A DNA stretch of 12,802 bases from Clostridia bacterium (GCA_017547975.1 JAFYNU010000509.1:1-12802), one strand, 5' to 3'. Numbered from the stretch's first letter, positions 5,045-12,638 are shown. Notes: a model not told the origin generated them from the letters alone. Translations and numbers: made by a program.

Positions 5045-7477
5045 ATGTCAAAAACTTATCAAAATCCGATGATTCCCATGCTTGCCGTTACCGGGAGACC
5101 CGATCAGACGAAAATTGAAGAAACGGTGGAAAACCTGTCAAGGATGGGGCTGACAGCCTTTATGCTTTACGGCAGGGATGGATGTGAACTCCAATACCTG
5201 GAGGAAGAATGGTTTGAGGTGATTGGGGGATTTCTGCAGGCGGCAAAAAAACGCGGAATGCAGATCTGGCTTTACGATGAATTCAACTGGCCCTCCGGTC
5301 AGGCGGGAGGAAAGGTGACAGGGAAAAAAGAGGCTTTCTGTCTGCACGCCGCCCGGGTGGAATCGAAGGATGGGGAATTGCAGTTGGTTTTGAATCACAG
5401 CCATCATCCCAACGTCCTTTCGGACGAAGCCATGGACTATTTTGTGGAGTTGACCTTTGAAGCGTACGCCGCCCGTTTTGGGGAGGAGTTTGGTAAAACC
5501 ATCGTGGGTATTTTTACCGACGAACCGGCCTATGGCTACGCCGCCCGTATGCTGGGGGGTGTTCCCTGGTATGACGGCGTGGAGGAGGATTACCGGGTGC
5601 GTTATCACCGGCCTCTGCTTCCCGATATGGCACAGGGCACACCGGAATTCCGGGCCGATTACAACGAACTCCTTTCCCAACAATTTGAAAAAGCCTTTAC
5701 CGGGAAGCTCGGAAGGTGGTGCAGGGAGCACGGTCTGCTCCTGACCGGTCACCTGGATTCCGATTGCTCCCCCTGTGGCGGCGTATCCGACGGCGGACGG
5801 ATTCTGCGTCAGCTCGGAAACTTTGGGGTTCCGGGTATTGACGAAATTGCCACCGATTTGACCGGGGAACGGGCTATGTATCTCTTTTCGGTGGCGGAAT
5901 ATGTGGCCCGGCACTCGGAACACGGCGCCATGGCAGAGCTTTTTGCCCTGGGTCCCATCGACATGACCTATCGGAGAAAACGGCAAACCATCTTTCTTGC
6001 CGCTCTGTTTGGGATTGATCACTACTTCCTGGCCATTAGCCATTTGGATATGCGGGGGAATGCCATCAAAAAACGCTGGTTTATGAACCACTCCACCGCC
6101 AACCCCGATTGGAAGGGATATCTGACACTAGGGGAGGAAGCACGGTATGCCGCAGAGTTGGCCAATCGGCCCCGCTACACCCCGGTGCGGATCCGCCACT
6201 CCTTCCGGGCGCTTTCGGGGGAACTGGCGGAGTGGACCCCCAGAGGCGTCGGCGGACGTCCCTTCCGGGGAGATCTTGCCTATTACGAACTGGTGAACAA
6301 TCTGCGGGATCTGCAGATTGGTTGGGCGTTGTTGGATGATGGGGAAGGTCATGCGGAGGATGATGTTGCGGTCTTCGACTATCAAAACGGCGGATTTTTG
6401 GAGGAAAAGAGCGGGCTCTTTTTCGAAACGGCGGCCAGGGCGGCGGAGTATGCCGCCACGGTTGTTCCCGACTGCGGCAGGGCGTATTTACCCGACGGGG
6501 AAATTGCCAAAGATCTGGTGGTGCGTCATTTCAAGGACGGCGGCGCGGTCATTCTCGATATGACCGAGGGGGACGGAATCCGCAGGTTGGAATGGGTGCA
6601 TAAGGGTGTGACCACCCCCTTCCTGCTTTCTCCGGGGAAACTGGTGGATACGGCCCATCTGCCGCCGATAGCCAAAACCTGCCCGGCAGAGATGGGTGAA
6701 ATGCGGCTGGAGTTGAAGAACCGACAGTATTTTCGCTTGAATTATACCGGCGGAATCCGGTCCCGTGAGTTTGAAGTGACGTCCGATCTGGAGGACGTGA
6801 CCCTGCTGGTGCGTACCTGGCAAAGGCGCCCGAAAAATACCGACACGGTAAACGTCAGCGGGATCGGGGTGGACCGACCGGAAACTGTGGAGACGGCGAA
6901 GATCAGCCTGGACGGAAACCCGGTGGAGGTTTGCGGGGCAAGTGAGCTTCCCGTCGGTTTGAGGGAGCTTTATGGCGAAAGCAAGCCCTTTGCCCTGAAA
7001 AAGGGAAGACATACCTTGTCGGTTGAAAACGATACGCCCGACTACATGTATTTGCCGGTGGCCCTGCTGAGGGGAAGGTTTCGGGGAAATTATGGCAGTC
7101 TGCGACTGGAACCCCTGCCGGAATGGGTGAAACCCGCCGAGGCGCTTCCGTTTTTCGGGACGGCAGTTTTGACCGGAAGGGTAACCGTTCCCAGTGGGGC
7201 GATTGGCCTGTGGCTGGAAACATCCCATTACGGTAGAGTTTATATCAACGGCGACCCGGTGGACACCGGCTACGCCGACAGGATGATTCCGGTGGATCCG
7301 GCCCTGCGGGGCGAAAGCGTCACCCTGCGTTACGAACAGGAATCCGATCTGGCGGGTCTTTTCGGGGATGACAATGCCTTCGAAGCGGATGCCCCTGGGT
7401 CTCTTACCGGAATCCGTATGCAAGGTACCACCGGCATGGCATCTATCCAAAGAATGGAATGGATCCTGGAAGAATAA
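5045..7477 (+). CDS. GH106-like glycoside hydrolase (putative alpha-L-rhamnosidase-type), about 810 residues, cytoplasmic
   Basis: The N-terminal half looks like a (beta/alpha)8 barrel with the hallmarks of the GH106-like group: 'MGLTAFMLYGRDGCELQYL' (residues 34-52), WLYDEFNWPSGQAGG (75-89), GIFTDEPAYG (155-164) and LLTGHLDSD (232-240). The DE and E-rich motifs are candidate active-site acids. The C-terminal part is beta-rich; its last ~130 residues (containing 'HYGRVYINGDPVDTGY') look like a GH2-type sugar-binding jelly roll. There is no signal peptide, so it should act on oligosaccharides taken into the cell. It is shorter than many characterised GH106 enzymes (about 1,000 residues or more). 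The ATG at 5045 is preferred because AAGGGAG lies about 11 bases upstream; an in-frame GTG at 5036 is only 2 bases from that site. Divergent from an AraC-family gene, which probably controls it. Substrate is unproven. Confidence 0.83.
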   Translation: MSKTYQNPMIPMLAVTGRPDQTKIEETVENLSRMGLTAFMLYGRDGCELQYLEEEWFEVIGGFLQAAKKRGMQIWLYDEFNWPSGQAGGKVTGKKEAFCLHAARVESKDGELQLVLNHSHHPNVLSDEAMDYFVELTFEAYAARFGEEFGKTIVGIFTDEPAYGYAARMLGGVPWYDGVEEDYRVRYHRPLLPDMAQGTPEFRADYNELLSQQFEKAFTGKLGRWCREHGLLLTGHLDSDCSPCGGVSDGGRILRQLGNFGVPGIDEIATDLTGERAMYLFSVAEYVARHSEHGAMAELFALGPIDMTYRRKRQTIFLAALFGIDHYFLAISHLDMRGNAIKKRWFMNHSTANPDWKGYLTLGEEARYAAELANRPRYTPVRIRHSFRALSGELAEWTPRGVGGRPFRGDLAYYELVNNLRDLQIGWALLDDGEGHAEDDVAVFDYQNGGFLEEKSGLFFETAARAAEYAATVVPDCGRAYLPDGEIAKDLVVRHFKDGGAVILDMTEGDGIRRLEWVHKGVTTPFLLSPGKLVDTAHLPPIAKTCPAEMGEMRLELKNRQYFRLNYTGGIRSREFEVTSDLEDVTLLVRTWQRRPKNTDTVNVSGIGVDRPETVETAKISLDGNPVEVCGASELPVGLRELYGESKPFALKKGRHTLSVENDTPDYMYLPVALLRGRFRGNYGSLRLEPLPEWVKPAEALPFFGTAVLTGRVTVPSGAIGLWLETSHYGRVYINGDPVDTGYADRMIPVDPALRGESVTLRYEQESDLAGLFGDDNAFEADAPGSLTGIRMQGTTGMASIQRMEWILEE

Positions 7478-7483
7478 ACCGAG

Positions 7484-7509
7484 AAACGCCGCAGATTTCT
7501 GCGGCGTTT
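7484..7509 (+). terminator. Intrinsic terminator after the GH106-like gene
   Basis: AAACGCCGCAGA (7484-7495) pairs perfectly with TCTGCGGCGTTT (7498-7509), followed by GATTTT. It starts 6 bases after the stop codon. Confidence 0.88.
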
Positions 7510-7573
7510 GATTTTGGGAGATTCCATTCAAAAAAGAGGCGGCAATTTGATCGGCAAAAGGCAGGATGCATAG

Positions 7574-7602
7574 TTGACAAAGACAAATCGCTTTAGTATA
7601 AT
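7574..7602 (+). promoter_or_regulatory. Perfect-consensus sigma-A promoter of the MgtC-family gene
   Basis: TTGACA (7574-7579) and TATAAT (7597-7602) are separated by exactly 17 bp. The predicted start is near 7609, so the leader before the ATG at 7635 is only about 25 bases, too short for a riboswitch or leader peptide. Confidence 0.9.
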
Positions 7603-7634
7603 GACAAGATAACATGGAAAGAAGGAGTCTTGTT

Positions 7635-8309
7635 ATGTGGTTTGGTATGGATATGACGTTAGAGATTGAAATGTCACTGCGGCTTTTGGCAGCGGTGCTG
7701 TTTGGAAGTATCATTGGGTTTGAACGGGTCAAATCCAACCACAGCGCGGGGCTTCGTACCCATATTCTGGTCTGCCTGGCTTCCGCAGGGATTATGACCC
7801 TGGGGGAGGTAATCGTGGCCGACGGCCGGTTCATCAATGACGTACAGCGCATGGGTGCCGGAGTCATCGGCGGCATCGGCTTCTTGGGTGCCGGGTGCAT
7901 CATGGCCAACGGCAGCCGGGTCCGGGGGCTGACCACTGCGGCGGGAATCCTGGCCACTTCGGTGGTGGGACTGATCACCGGCATGGGCTATTACGTGCTG
8001 GCGGCGGTGATGACGGTGATCATGATCCTGGTGTTCACCGCTTTGCATCCCCTGACCCTCCGGCTCCAGAAAAACAACGCCATGGAGTCCTGCCGTTACG
8101 TCATTACCCTGAAGGAGGATGGAAAGACCGCCGAACTTCTGGATTGGCTGGTATTGCATACCCCCTCCCTCTTACAAACCAGAACCTCCCAGGAGGAAAT
8201 TGAGGTAGAGATTGGCGGTCTTACCAACAAAATGGCAAATCGGCTGTTCACCGACCTGCAAAAGCGCAAGGAAGTGAAGGGTGTGGCCATTTTCTACGAG
8301 GAAAACTAA
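7635..8309 (+). CDS. MgtC/SapB-family inner-membrane protein, 224 residues
   Basis: The N-terminal ~145 residues are hydrophobic and carry the family signatures: GSIIGFERVKSNHSAGLRTH (24-43), GIGFLGAGCIM (80-90) and VRGLTTAAGILATSVVGLIT (96-115), with about four to five membrane helices ending near 'LHPLTLRL'. The last ~70 residues form a soluble alpha/beta domain (YVITLKEDGKTAELLDWL...VKGVAIFYEEN) like the ACT-like tail of many members. Such proteins are linked to Mg2+ limitation, acid stress and envelope energetics; the biochemical role is unsettled. The start at 7635 is chosen because AAGGAG lies 7 bases upstream. An in-frame ATG at 7614 has no ribosome binding site and would sit within about 5 bases of the predicted transcript start. 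It is a single-gene unit with its own promoter and terminator. The very strong promoter and short leader argue for high constitutive expression rather than leader-mediated Mg2+ control. Confidence 0.92.
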   Translation: MWFGMDMTLEIEMSLRLLAAVLFGSIIGFERVKSNHSAGLRTHILVCLASAGIMTLGEVIVADGRFINDVQRMGAGVIGGIGFLGAGCIMANGSRVRGLTTAAGILATSVVGLITGMGYYVLAAVMTVIMILVFTALHPLTLRLQKNNAMESCRYVITLKEDGKTAELLDWLVLHTPSLLQTRTSQEEIEVEIGGLTNKMANRLFTDLQKRKEVKGVAIFYEEN

Positions 8310-8313
8310 AAAG

Positions 8314-8341
8314 ACGGCGCTCCGGATTTCCGGGGCGCCGT
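8314..8341. terminator. Bidirectional terminator between the MgtC-family gene and ilvE
   Basis: ACGGCGCTCCGG (8314-8325) pairs with CCGGGGCGCCGT (8330-8341) through 12 positions including one T-G wobble, around an ATTT loop. The plus side is followed by TTTTGG and the minus side by TCTTTTTAG, so it can stop both converging genes. Confidence 0.9.
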
Positions 8342-8358
8342 TTTGGTGCAGGTTGTGA

Positions 8359-9420
8359 TTAGATTTTGTAAACCCAGTTCTTGGTGTCTTCGACTCTGCC
8401 CCACTGAATGCCGGTGAGGGTGTCGTAAAGCTTCTGGGAAAGGGGACCGATTTCGCCGTTGTTGATGGTGATATCCACGTCGCCGATACGGAGCAGGCCA
8501 ACCGGGGAAATGACGGCGGCGGTGCCGGTGCCGAACATTTCTTCCAGCTTGCCGGCCTTGGCGGCTTCTTCCACTTCGGCGGCGGACAGGCGGCGTTCTT
8601 CCACCTCGTAACCCCAATCCTTCAGGAGTTCGATGGTGGACTTGCGGGTGATACCGGGCAGAATGCTGCCCACCAGGGCGGGGGTGACGACCTTACCGTC
8701 GATCTTGAAGAAGACATTCATGGCGCCCACTTCTTCGATGTACTTCTGTTCTACACCATCCAGCCACAGAACCTGGGAGAAACCGAGGCTTTCGGAAACT
8801 TCCTGGGACTTGATGCTGGCTGCGTAGTTGCCGCCGGCCTTGGCTTCGCCGGTGCCGCCGCGGACGGCACGGACGAACTTGGTTTCGATGTAAATGCGAA
8901 CCGGGCTCAGACCGCCGGCGTAGTAACTGCCAACCGGGGACAGGATGATGATGAACTTGTAGGTCTTGGAGGGGTGTACGCCCAGCATGGGATCGGTGGC
9001 AATGACGAAGGGACGGATGTAGAGGGAGGTGCCTTCTTCGTAGGGAACCCAATCCTTGTCCACTTCCACCAGGGTGCTGACAGCCTTGACCCAGAAATCA
9101 GGATCGATTTCGGGGATGCACAGACGGTCGGCGGAGCGGTTCATGCGGTTGGCGTTTTCGTAGGGGCGGAAGAGCTGAATGGAGCCGTCCTTGGTGCGGT
9201 AGGCCTTCAGACCTTCAAAGATTTCCTGAGCATAATGGAACACCATGGCAGAGGGATCCAGCTCGATGGGGGCGTAGGGGACGATGCGGGGATCGTGCCA
9301 ACCCTGACCGGCGGTGTATTCCATGATGAACATGTGGTCGGTGAATATTTTGCCGAAACCAAGGGCACCGGTGGGCTTCGCCTTGGGCGCATCGGTTTTA
9401 TAAATTTTTATTTCTTGCAT
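8359..9420 (-). CDS. ilvE: Branched-chain amino acid aminotransferase, 353 residues
   Basis: PLP-dependent fold-type IV transaminase that interconverts leucine, isoleucine and valine with their 2-oxo acids, using 2-oxoglutarate/glutamate; cytoplasmic. Visible signatures are FHYAQEIFEGLKAYR (61-75), 'RPYENANRMNRSADRL' (85-100), GGNYAASIKSQ (197-207), where K204 is the expected PLP lysine, EEVGAMNVFF (229-238), PGITRKSTIELL (255-266) and GTGTAAVISPV (297-307). The ~350-residue length and the motif set fit the longer BCAT subtype (BAT1/YwaA-like) rather than the ~300-residue E. coli IlvE. The start at 9420 is chosen because AAGGA lies about 7 bases upstream; the in-frame upstream extension to 9507 spans the promoter and has no ribosome binding site. 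It stands alone, not in an ilv operon, and converges with the MgtC-family gene. Its promoter faces that of the next operon. Confidence 0.95.
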   Translation of the reverse strand: MQEIKIYKTDAPKAKPTGALGFGKIFTDHMFIMEYTAGQGWHDPRIVPYAPIELDPSAMVFHYAQEIFEGLKAYRTKDGSIQLFRPYENANRMNRSADRLCIPEIDPDFWVKAVSTLVEVDKDWVPYEEGTSLYIRPFVIATDPMLGVHPSKTYKFIIILSPVGSYYAGGLSPVRIYIETKFVRAVRGGTGEAKAGGNYAASIKSQEVSESLGFSQVLWLDGVEQKYIEEVGAMNVFFKIDGKVVTPALVGSILPGITRKSTIELLKDWGYEVEERRLSAAEVEEAAKAGKLEEMFGTGTAAVISPVGLLRIGDVDITINNGEIGPLSQKLYDTLTGIQWGRVEDTKNWVYKI

Positions 9421-9449
9421 TTGAATTCCTTCTTTCAATGTGGTATAAT
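9421..9449 (+). promoter_or_regulatory. Sigma-A-type promoter of the phosphodiester glycosidase operon
   Basis: TTGAAT (9421-9426), a 17-bp spacer and a perfect TATAAT (9444-9449) with TG at -15/-14 (extended -10). The -35 box directly abuts the ilvE start codon and overlaps its ribosome binding site region on the other strand. The expected start is near 9456, giving a leader of about 109 bases. Confidence 0.75.
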
Positions 9450-9465
9450 GGTATGAAGTCATTTT

Positions 9466-9494
9466 ATTATAGTACATCGCCGGCCTTTTTTCAA
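9466..9494 (-). promoter_or_regulatory. Sigma-A-type promoter of ilvE
   Basis: On the minus strand TTGAAA (9494-9489), a 17-bp spacer and a perfect TATAAT (9471-9466). The expected start is near 9459, giving a leader of about 39 bases. The -10/+1 region abuts the start site of the opposing plus-strand promoter. Confidence 0.8.
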
Positions 9495-9564
9495 GCGCTT
9501 TGGCCAAAATTTATGAAAATTTTATTTGTCTGCCCCTGATGCGGACAAGGAAAGGCATCTTACA

Positions 9565-10626
9565 ATGGCAAAAAAAGTATTCAAAAAAATCAGCATGGTC
9601 ACAGCCCTGGTGCTGTCGATCATTCTGCTTCTGGGTTCGCTGTGCGGCATTTTCCTGATTTACGGTCCGGTGGAGTATCTGCGGGACCTGTGGATCACCA
9701 CCGCCATGGAAACCTTCCACCATCAGTATCTGGCCACCTGGTTTTTTGAGGAGGAATACATCGATCTTGTGGTGGAACGCAATAAGCCCCAGGTCAATGA
9801 GGAAGAGATCAATCTGGATCTGATCCAGATCGGGGACGGGGAGGCCATGCCGGAGGACTTGACCAGCGAGTCGGAACCGGAATTTGATAGCGAGGTGGAG
9901 GTCATCATCGAGCAGGAGCCTCCGAAGCCTTTGATCACCATTGAAGACGTCAGCCGCCGTAATTTTGTGGGCTACATGATGATTATCAGCGACCCCAGCC
10001 TGGTGCGGGTGGGGGTCACCAAGGGTCTTGGACGTTCCGGGGAACGCCTGGACGACATGTGCGAACGCCTGGACGCCGTTGCCGGACTCAACGCCGGCGG
10101 CTTCAGCGACAAAAACGGGACCGGTAACGGCGGATACGCCGAAGGCATTGTTATGCAGGACGGGGAAATCGTCTGGAACAGCACCAAGGGCAGTAAGCAC
10201 GACGTGGTGGGTATCACCTACGACGGCAAGCTCATCCTCCAGCGCATGACCGAAGCTGAAATTAAGGAAAGCAACATCCGGGACTGCATTGAATTCAACC
10301 CCTTCCTGATCGTCAATGGGGTTCCCACCAAGGTGGGAGTCACCGGTATCCATCCCCGTTCCTCCATTGGCCAGACTGCCGACGGCACCTTCCTGTTCTT
10401 AGCCATTGACGGCCGCTCCACCAAGAGCGTGGGGGCCAGCCAGGCCGACGTAATCGAAATCATGCTGGAATACGGGGCGGTGAACTGCGCCAACCTGGAC
10501 GGCGGCTCCTCCTCCACCATGATCCATGACGGGAAGCTCATCAACAAACCCAGCTCCGCCCGGGATATGCGATCCATCGCCACCGCATTCGTGGTGCTGG
10601 ATCCCGAAAAGATGACGCAAGAATAA
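9565..10626 (+). CDS. Membrane-anchored phosphodiester glycosidase family protein (NAGPA domain), 353 residues
   Basis: One hydrophobic helix at about residues 9-33 after a basic start (MAKKVFKKIS) predicts a type II membrane protein with an external catalytic domain. Residues about 74-124 are a very acidic, low-complexity linker. The C-terminal domain (about 132-346) carries NAGPA-family signatures: LNAGGF (175-180), HPRSSIGQ (263-270), DGR (282-284) and NLDGGSSSTM (310-319). The family includes the mammalian 'uncovering enzyme', which cleaves GlcNAc-1-phosphodiesters; bacterial members are linked to exopolysaccharide or wall-glycan phosphodiesters. The start at 9565 has AAAGG 9 bases upstream; an in-frame TTG at 9526 lacks a good site. 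It is the first gene of an apparent operon, 38 bases before the next gene. The substrate here is unknown; a sugar-phosphate-linked cell-surface polymer is a reasonable guess. Confidence 0.85.
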   Translation: MAKKVFKKISMVTALVLSIILLLGSLCGIFLIYGPVEYLRDLWITTAMETFHHQYLATWFFEEEYIDLVVERNKPQVNEEEINLDLIQIGDGEAMPEDLTSESEPEFDSEVEVIIEQEPPKPLITIEDVSRRNFVGYMMIISDPSLVRVGVTKGLGRSGERLDDMCERLDAVAGLNAGGFSDKNGTGNGGYAEGIVMQDGEIVWNSTKGSKHDVVGITYDGKLILQRMTEAEIKESNIRDCIEFNPFLIVNGVPTKVGVTGIHPRSSIGQTADGTFLFLAIDGRSTKSVGASQADVIEIMLEYGAVNCANLDGGSSSTMIHDGKLINKPSSARDMRSIATAFVVLDPEKMTQE

Positions 10627-10664
10627 GCGATTTCCGTATGAAAACGGGATGAAAGGAGAACAAT

Positions 10665-11519
10665 ATGCCAAACGTATTCGTAACCGGTGCCAGCGGCACC
10701 ATTGGTAAGGGGCTTTGCCTGGAATATGCCAAGCGTGGCTACCAGGTGGCGGTACACTACAACCGCAGCAAAGCTCCGGCAGAGGAGGTCCTGCGGGAAG
10801 TGGAAGCCCTGGGTGCCAAGGGGTACCTGATTCAGGGGGACATTTCTTCTGTTCCCGACATCGAGCGCATGTTTGCCGAAGTGGAGGAAAAGATGGGCGG
10901 CCTGGACGTGATGATCAACAACGCCGGCGTCACCGTGATCTTCCCCCTTCTGGAAGCCACCGAAAAGAAGTTTGACCGGGTGGTGGATACCGACCTGAAG
11001 GGCACCTACTTCTCCACAAAATATGCCGCCCTCAACATGATCCGCCACGGCATCAAGGGCACCATCATCAACATCTCCAGCAACCACGACAAGGGCTGTT
11101 GGAATAACTTCACCGCCTACGCCGCTGTGAAGGCCGGCTTGGATAAATTCACCCAAAACGCCGCCATGGAGCTTGCCTGCCACGGCATCCGGGTGGTGGC
11201 CATTGCCCCGGGCTACACCGGACCCGACGATTGCAACGAAACCCGCAAGGTTTTTGGCATTGACGATACCGACTACTACGACGGCGTTACAAGCTGCATC
11301 CCCCTGAAGCGTTTCTGCACCGCAAGCGAAATCGGCAAGCTGGCGTGCTTCCTCTCCAGCGAAGACGCGGGTTACATCACCGGTACCTGCATCACCGCCG
11401 ACGGCGGATCCCTGCTTCCTGCCCTGAGCGGCAAGTGGAAGATCCTCAACTCAGATCCCCTGGATCCCGAATTGGATGAATGGCCCGGCAAGGGTCCCAA
11501 TGGGGAGAAGCAAAAATAA
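10665..11519 (+). CDS. Short-chain dehydrogenase/reductase (SDR), 284 residues
   Basis: Classical SDR: Rossmann glycine motif TGASGTIGKG (7-16), NNAG (85-88), and the catalytic Ser139 (in INISS), Tyr152 and Lys156 (YAAVK), with the expected 13-residue Ser-Tyr and 4-residue Tyr-Lys spacings. The segment IAPGYTGPDD (180-189) and the late ITGTCITADGGS are the usual ends of the fold. It should oxidise or reduce an alcohol or sugar with NAD(H) or NADP(H) in the cytoplasm; 'HYNRSKAPAEEV' after strand 2 contains an Arg that may favour NADPH. The protein is about 30 residues longer than a typical 250-residue SDR because of a charged C-terminal tail ending PNGEKQK. A strong AAAGGAG site lies 7 bases before the ATG. 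It is probably co-transcribed with the NAGPA gene before it and the isomerase gene 40 bases after it, pointing to a sugar substrate. Confidence 0.92.
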   Translation: MPNVFVTGASGTIGKGLCLEYAKRGYQVAVHYNRSKAPAEEVLREVEALGAKGYLIQGDISSVPDIERMFAEVEEKMGGLDVMINNAGVTVIFPLLEATEKKFDRVVDTDLKGTYFSTKYAALNMIRHGIKGTIINISSNHDKGCWNNFTAYAAVKAGLDKFTQNAAMELACHGIRVVAIAPGYTGPDDCNETRKVFGIDDTDYYDGVTSCIPLKRFCTASEIGKLACFLSSEDAGYITGTCITADGGSLLPALSGKWKILNSDPLDPELDEWPGKGPNGEKQK

Positions 11520-11559
11520 ATTCGTTTCCACAAAATAAAAATATAAGGAGAAAAACACT

Positions 11560-12528
11560 ATGAAACTTGGCGTACTGACCGTACTGCTTGGCGATCGTCC
11601 CTTCAAGGAAGCGGTTGCCTATCTGAAGTCCCTGGGTGTGGAAGCCCTGGAAATCGGCTGTGGCGGCTACCCCGGCAAAGCCCACTGCGACCCCGAAGTT
11701 CTTTTGAACGACGAAGCAAAGCTTGCTGAATTCAAGGCTGTCATCGACGAAGCCGGCATGACCATTGCCGCCCTCTCCGCCCACGGCAACCCCGTGCACC
11801 CCAACAAGGAAATCGCCGAAGGTTTCCGCAAGGATTTTGAAAACTGCGTCCTGCTGGCTGAAAAGCTGGGTGTCAAGACGGTTGTCACCTTCTCCGGCTG
11901 CCCGGGCGACTCTGCCCGCAGCAAGTACCCCAACTGGGTTACCTGCCCCTGGCCGGAAGATTTCCTGGAAATTCTGGAATGGCAGTGGAAAAAGGTCCTG
12001 ATTCCCTACTGGAAGAAGACCGCCAAATTCGCCGCCGAACACGGCATCGAAAAGATCGCTTTCGAAATGCATCCGGGCTTCTGCGTTTACAACCCCGAAA
12101 CCCTGCTGCGTCTGCGCAAGGCGGTTGGCCCCATCATCACCGCCAACTTCGACCCCTCCCACCTGTTCTGGCAGGGCATCGACCCGGTTGCCGCCATTCG
12201 TGAACTCGCCGGTGCCATCGGTCACTTCCATGCCAAGGATACCCGCATTGAACCCTACAACACCGCCAAAAACGGCGTTCTGGATACCAAGCATTACGGT
12301 GACGAACTGAACCGTTCCTGGATTTTCCGTTCGGTTGGTTACGGTCACGATCACCAGGTTTGGTGCGACATGATGAGCCAGCTGGTTCTTGCCGGCTATG
12401 AAGGTGCCATCTGCATCGAACATGAAGATAGCCTGATGTCCTCCGAAGAAGGCCTGGAAAAGGCTGTGGATTTCCTCAAGGACGTCATCATCAAGTCCAA
12501 GAAGCCGGGCGGCCTCTTCTGGGCGTAA
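11560..12528 (+). CDS. Sugar phosphate isomerase/epimerase (xylose-isomerase-like TIM barrel), 322 residues
   Basis: AP-endonuclease-2/xylose-isomerase-type TIM barrel. The metal site typical of the family is visible: Glu169 in AFEMHPGF, Asp198 in NFDPSHLFW with His201, His224 in HFHAKD, and Glu287 in IEHEDS. The strands start MKLGVLTVLL and VEALEIGCGG. It should carry out a divalent-metal-dependent isomerisation or epimerisation of a sugar or keto-sugar in the cytoplasm. Family members often neighbour oxidoreductases that act on the same sugar, here the SDR gene 40 bases upstream. AGGAG lies 9 bases before the ATG. Codons here are strongly C-ending (AAG, GAA, CTG, GCC), suggesting higher expression than the upstream operon genes. 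It is the last gene of the operon, followed at once by a perfect terminator. The exact substrate cannot be read from the sequence. Confidence 0.92.
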   Translation: MKLGVLTVLLGDRPFKEAVAYLKSLGVEALEIGCGGYPGKAHCDPEVLLNDEAKLAEFKAVIDEAGMTIAALSAHGNPVHPNKEIAEGFRKDFENCVLLAEKLGVKTVVTFSGCPGDSARSKYPNWVTCPWPEDFLEILEWQWKKVLIPYWKKTAKFAAEHGIEKIAFEMHPGFCVYNPETLLRLRKAVGPIITANFDPSHLFWQGIDPVAAIRELAGAIGHFHAKDTRIEPYNTAKNGVLDTKHYGDELNRSWIFRSVGYGHDHQVWCDMMSQLVLAGYEGAICIEHEDSLMSSEEGLEKAVDFLKDVIIKSKKPGGLFWA

Positions 12529-12550
12529 GCAAAAGATCAAAAATAAAGCC

Positions 12551-12580
12551 TGCCCTGCCGGAATTTTATCCGGCAGGGCA
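12551..12580 (+). terminator. Intrinsic terminator of the three-gene operon
   Basis: TGCCCTGCCGGA (12551-12562) pairs perfectly over 12 bp with TCCGGCAGGGCA (12569-12580) around an ATTTTA loop, followed by TATTTTG. On the minus strand it also ends in GGC followed by TTTATTTTTG, so it could stop an opposing gene. Confidence 0.9.
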
Positions 12581-12609
12581 TATTTTGTCGGATTCTTTTC
12601 ATAAGAGTA

Positions 12610-12638
12610 TGGAAAAAAGCAGGAAACTATGGTAGAAT
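12610..12638 (+). promoter_or_regulatory. Weak candidate extended -10 promoter, plus strand
   Basis: TGGTAGAAT (12630-12638) matches TGnTATAAT with one mismatch; the -35 at 17 bp is poor (TGGAAA). AAAGGAAAGGG follows at 12652-12662 like a ribosome binding site, but no ATG/GTG/TTG start leads into a lasting plus-strand frame before the window ends. Might serve a leader or a gene starting beyond the window. Confidence 0.25.

Noticed and set aside
6488..7984. 498-codon minus-strand open frame across the hydrolase and MgtC-family genes
   Set aside because: It runs antisense to two genes with clear family motifs and through a terminator and a promoter; the composition (Pro/Arg/His-rich) is that of a shadow frame.
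9421..9507. 29-residue upstream extension of ilvE
   Set aside because: The extension spans the -10 and -35 boxes and has no ribosome binding site, whereas the ATG at 9420 has AAGGA at proper spacing and aligns with the family's usual start.
9456..9564. 109-base leader of the NAGPA operon as a riboswitch
   Set aside because: I could not find a conserved riboswitch core or a terminator/antiterminator pair in it; it also contains the opposing ilvE promoter, which explains its length.
9511..11183. Minus-strand open frames of 280 and 321 codons across the NAGPA and SDR genes
   Set aside because: Antisense shadows of genes with conserved catalytic motifs; no start signals.
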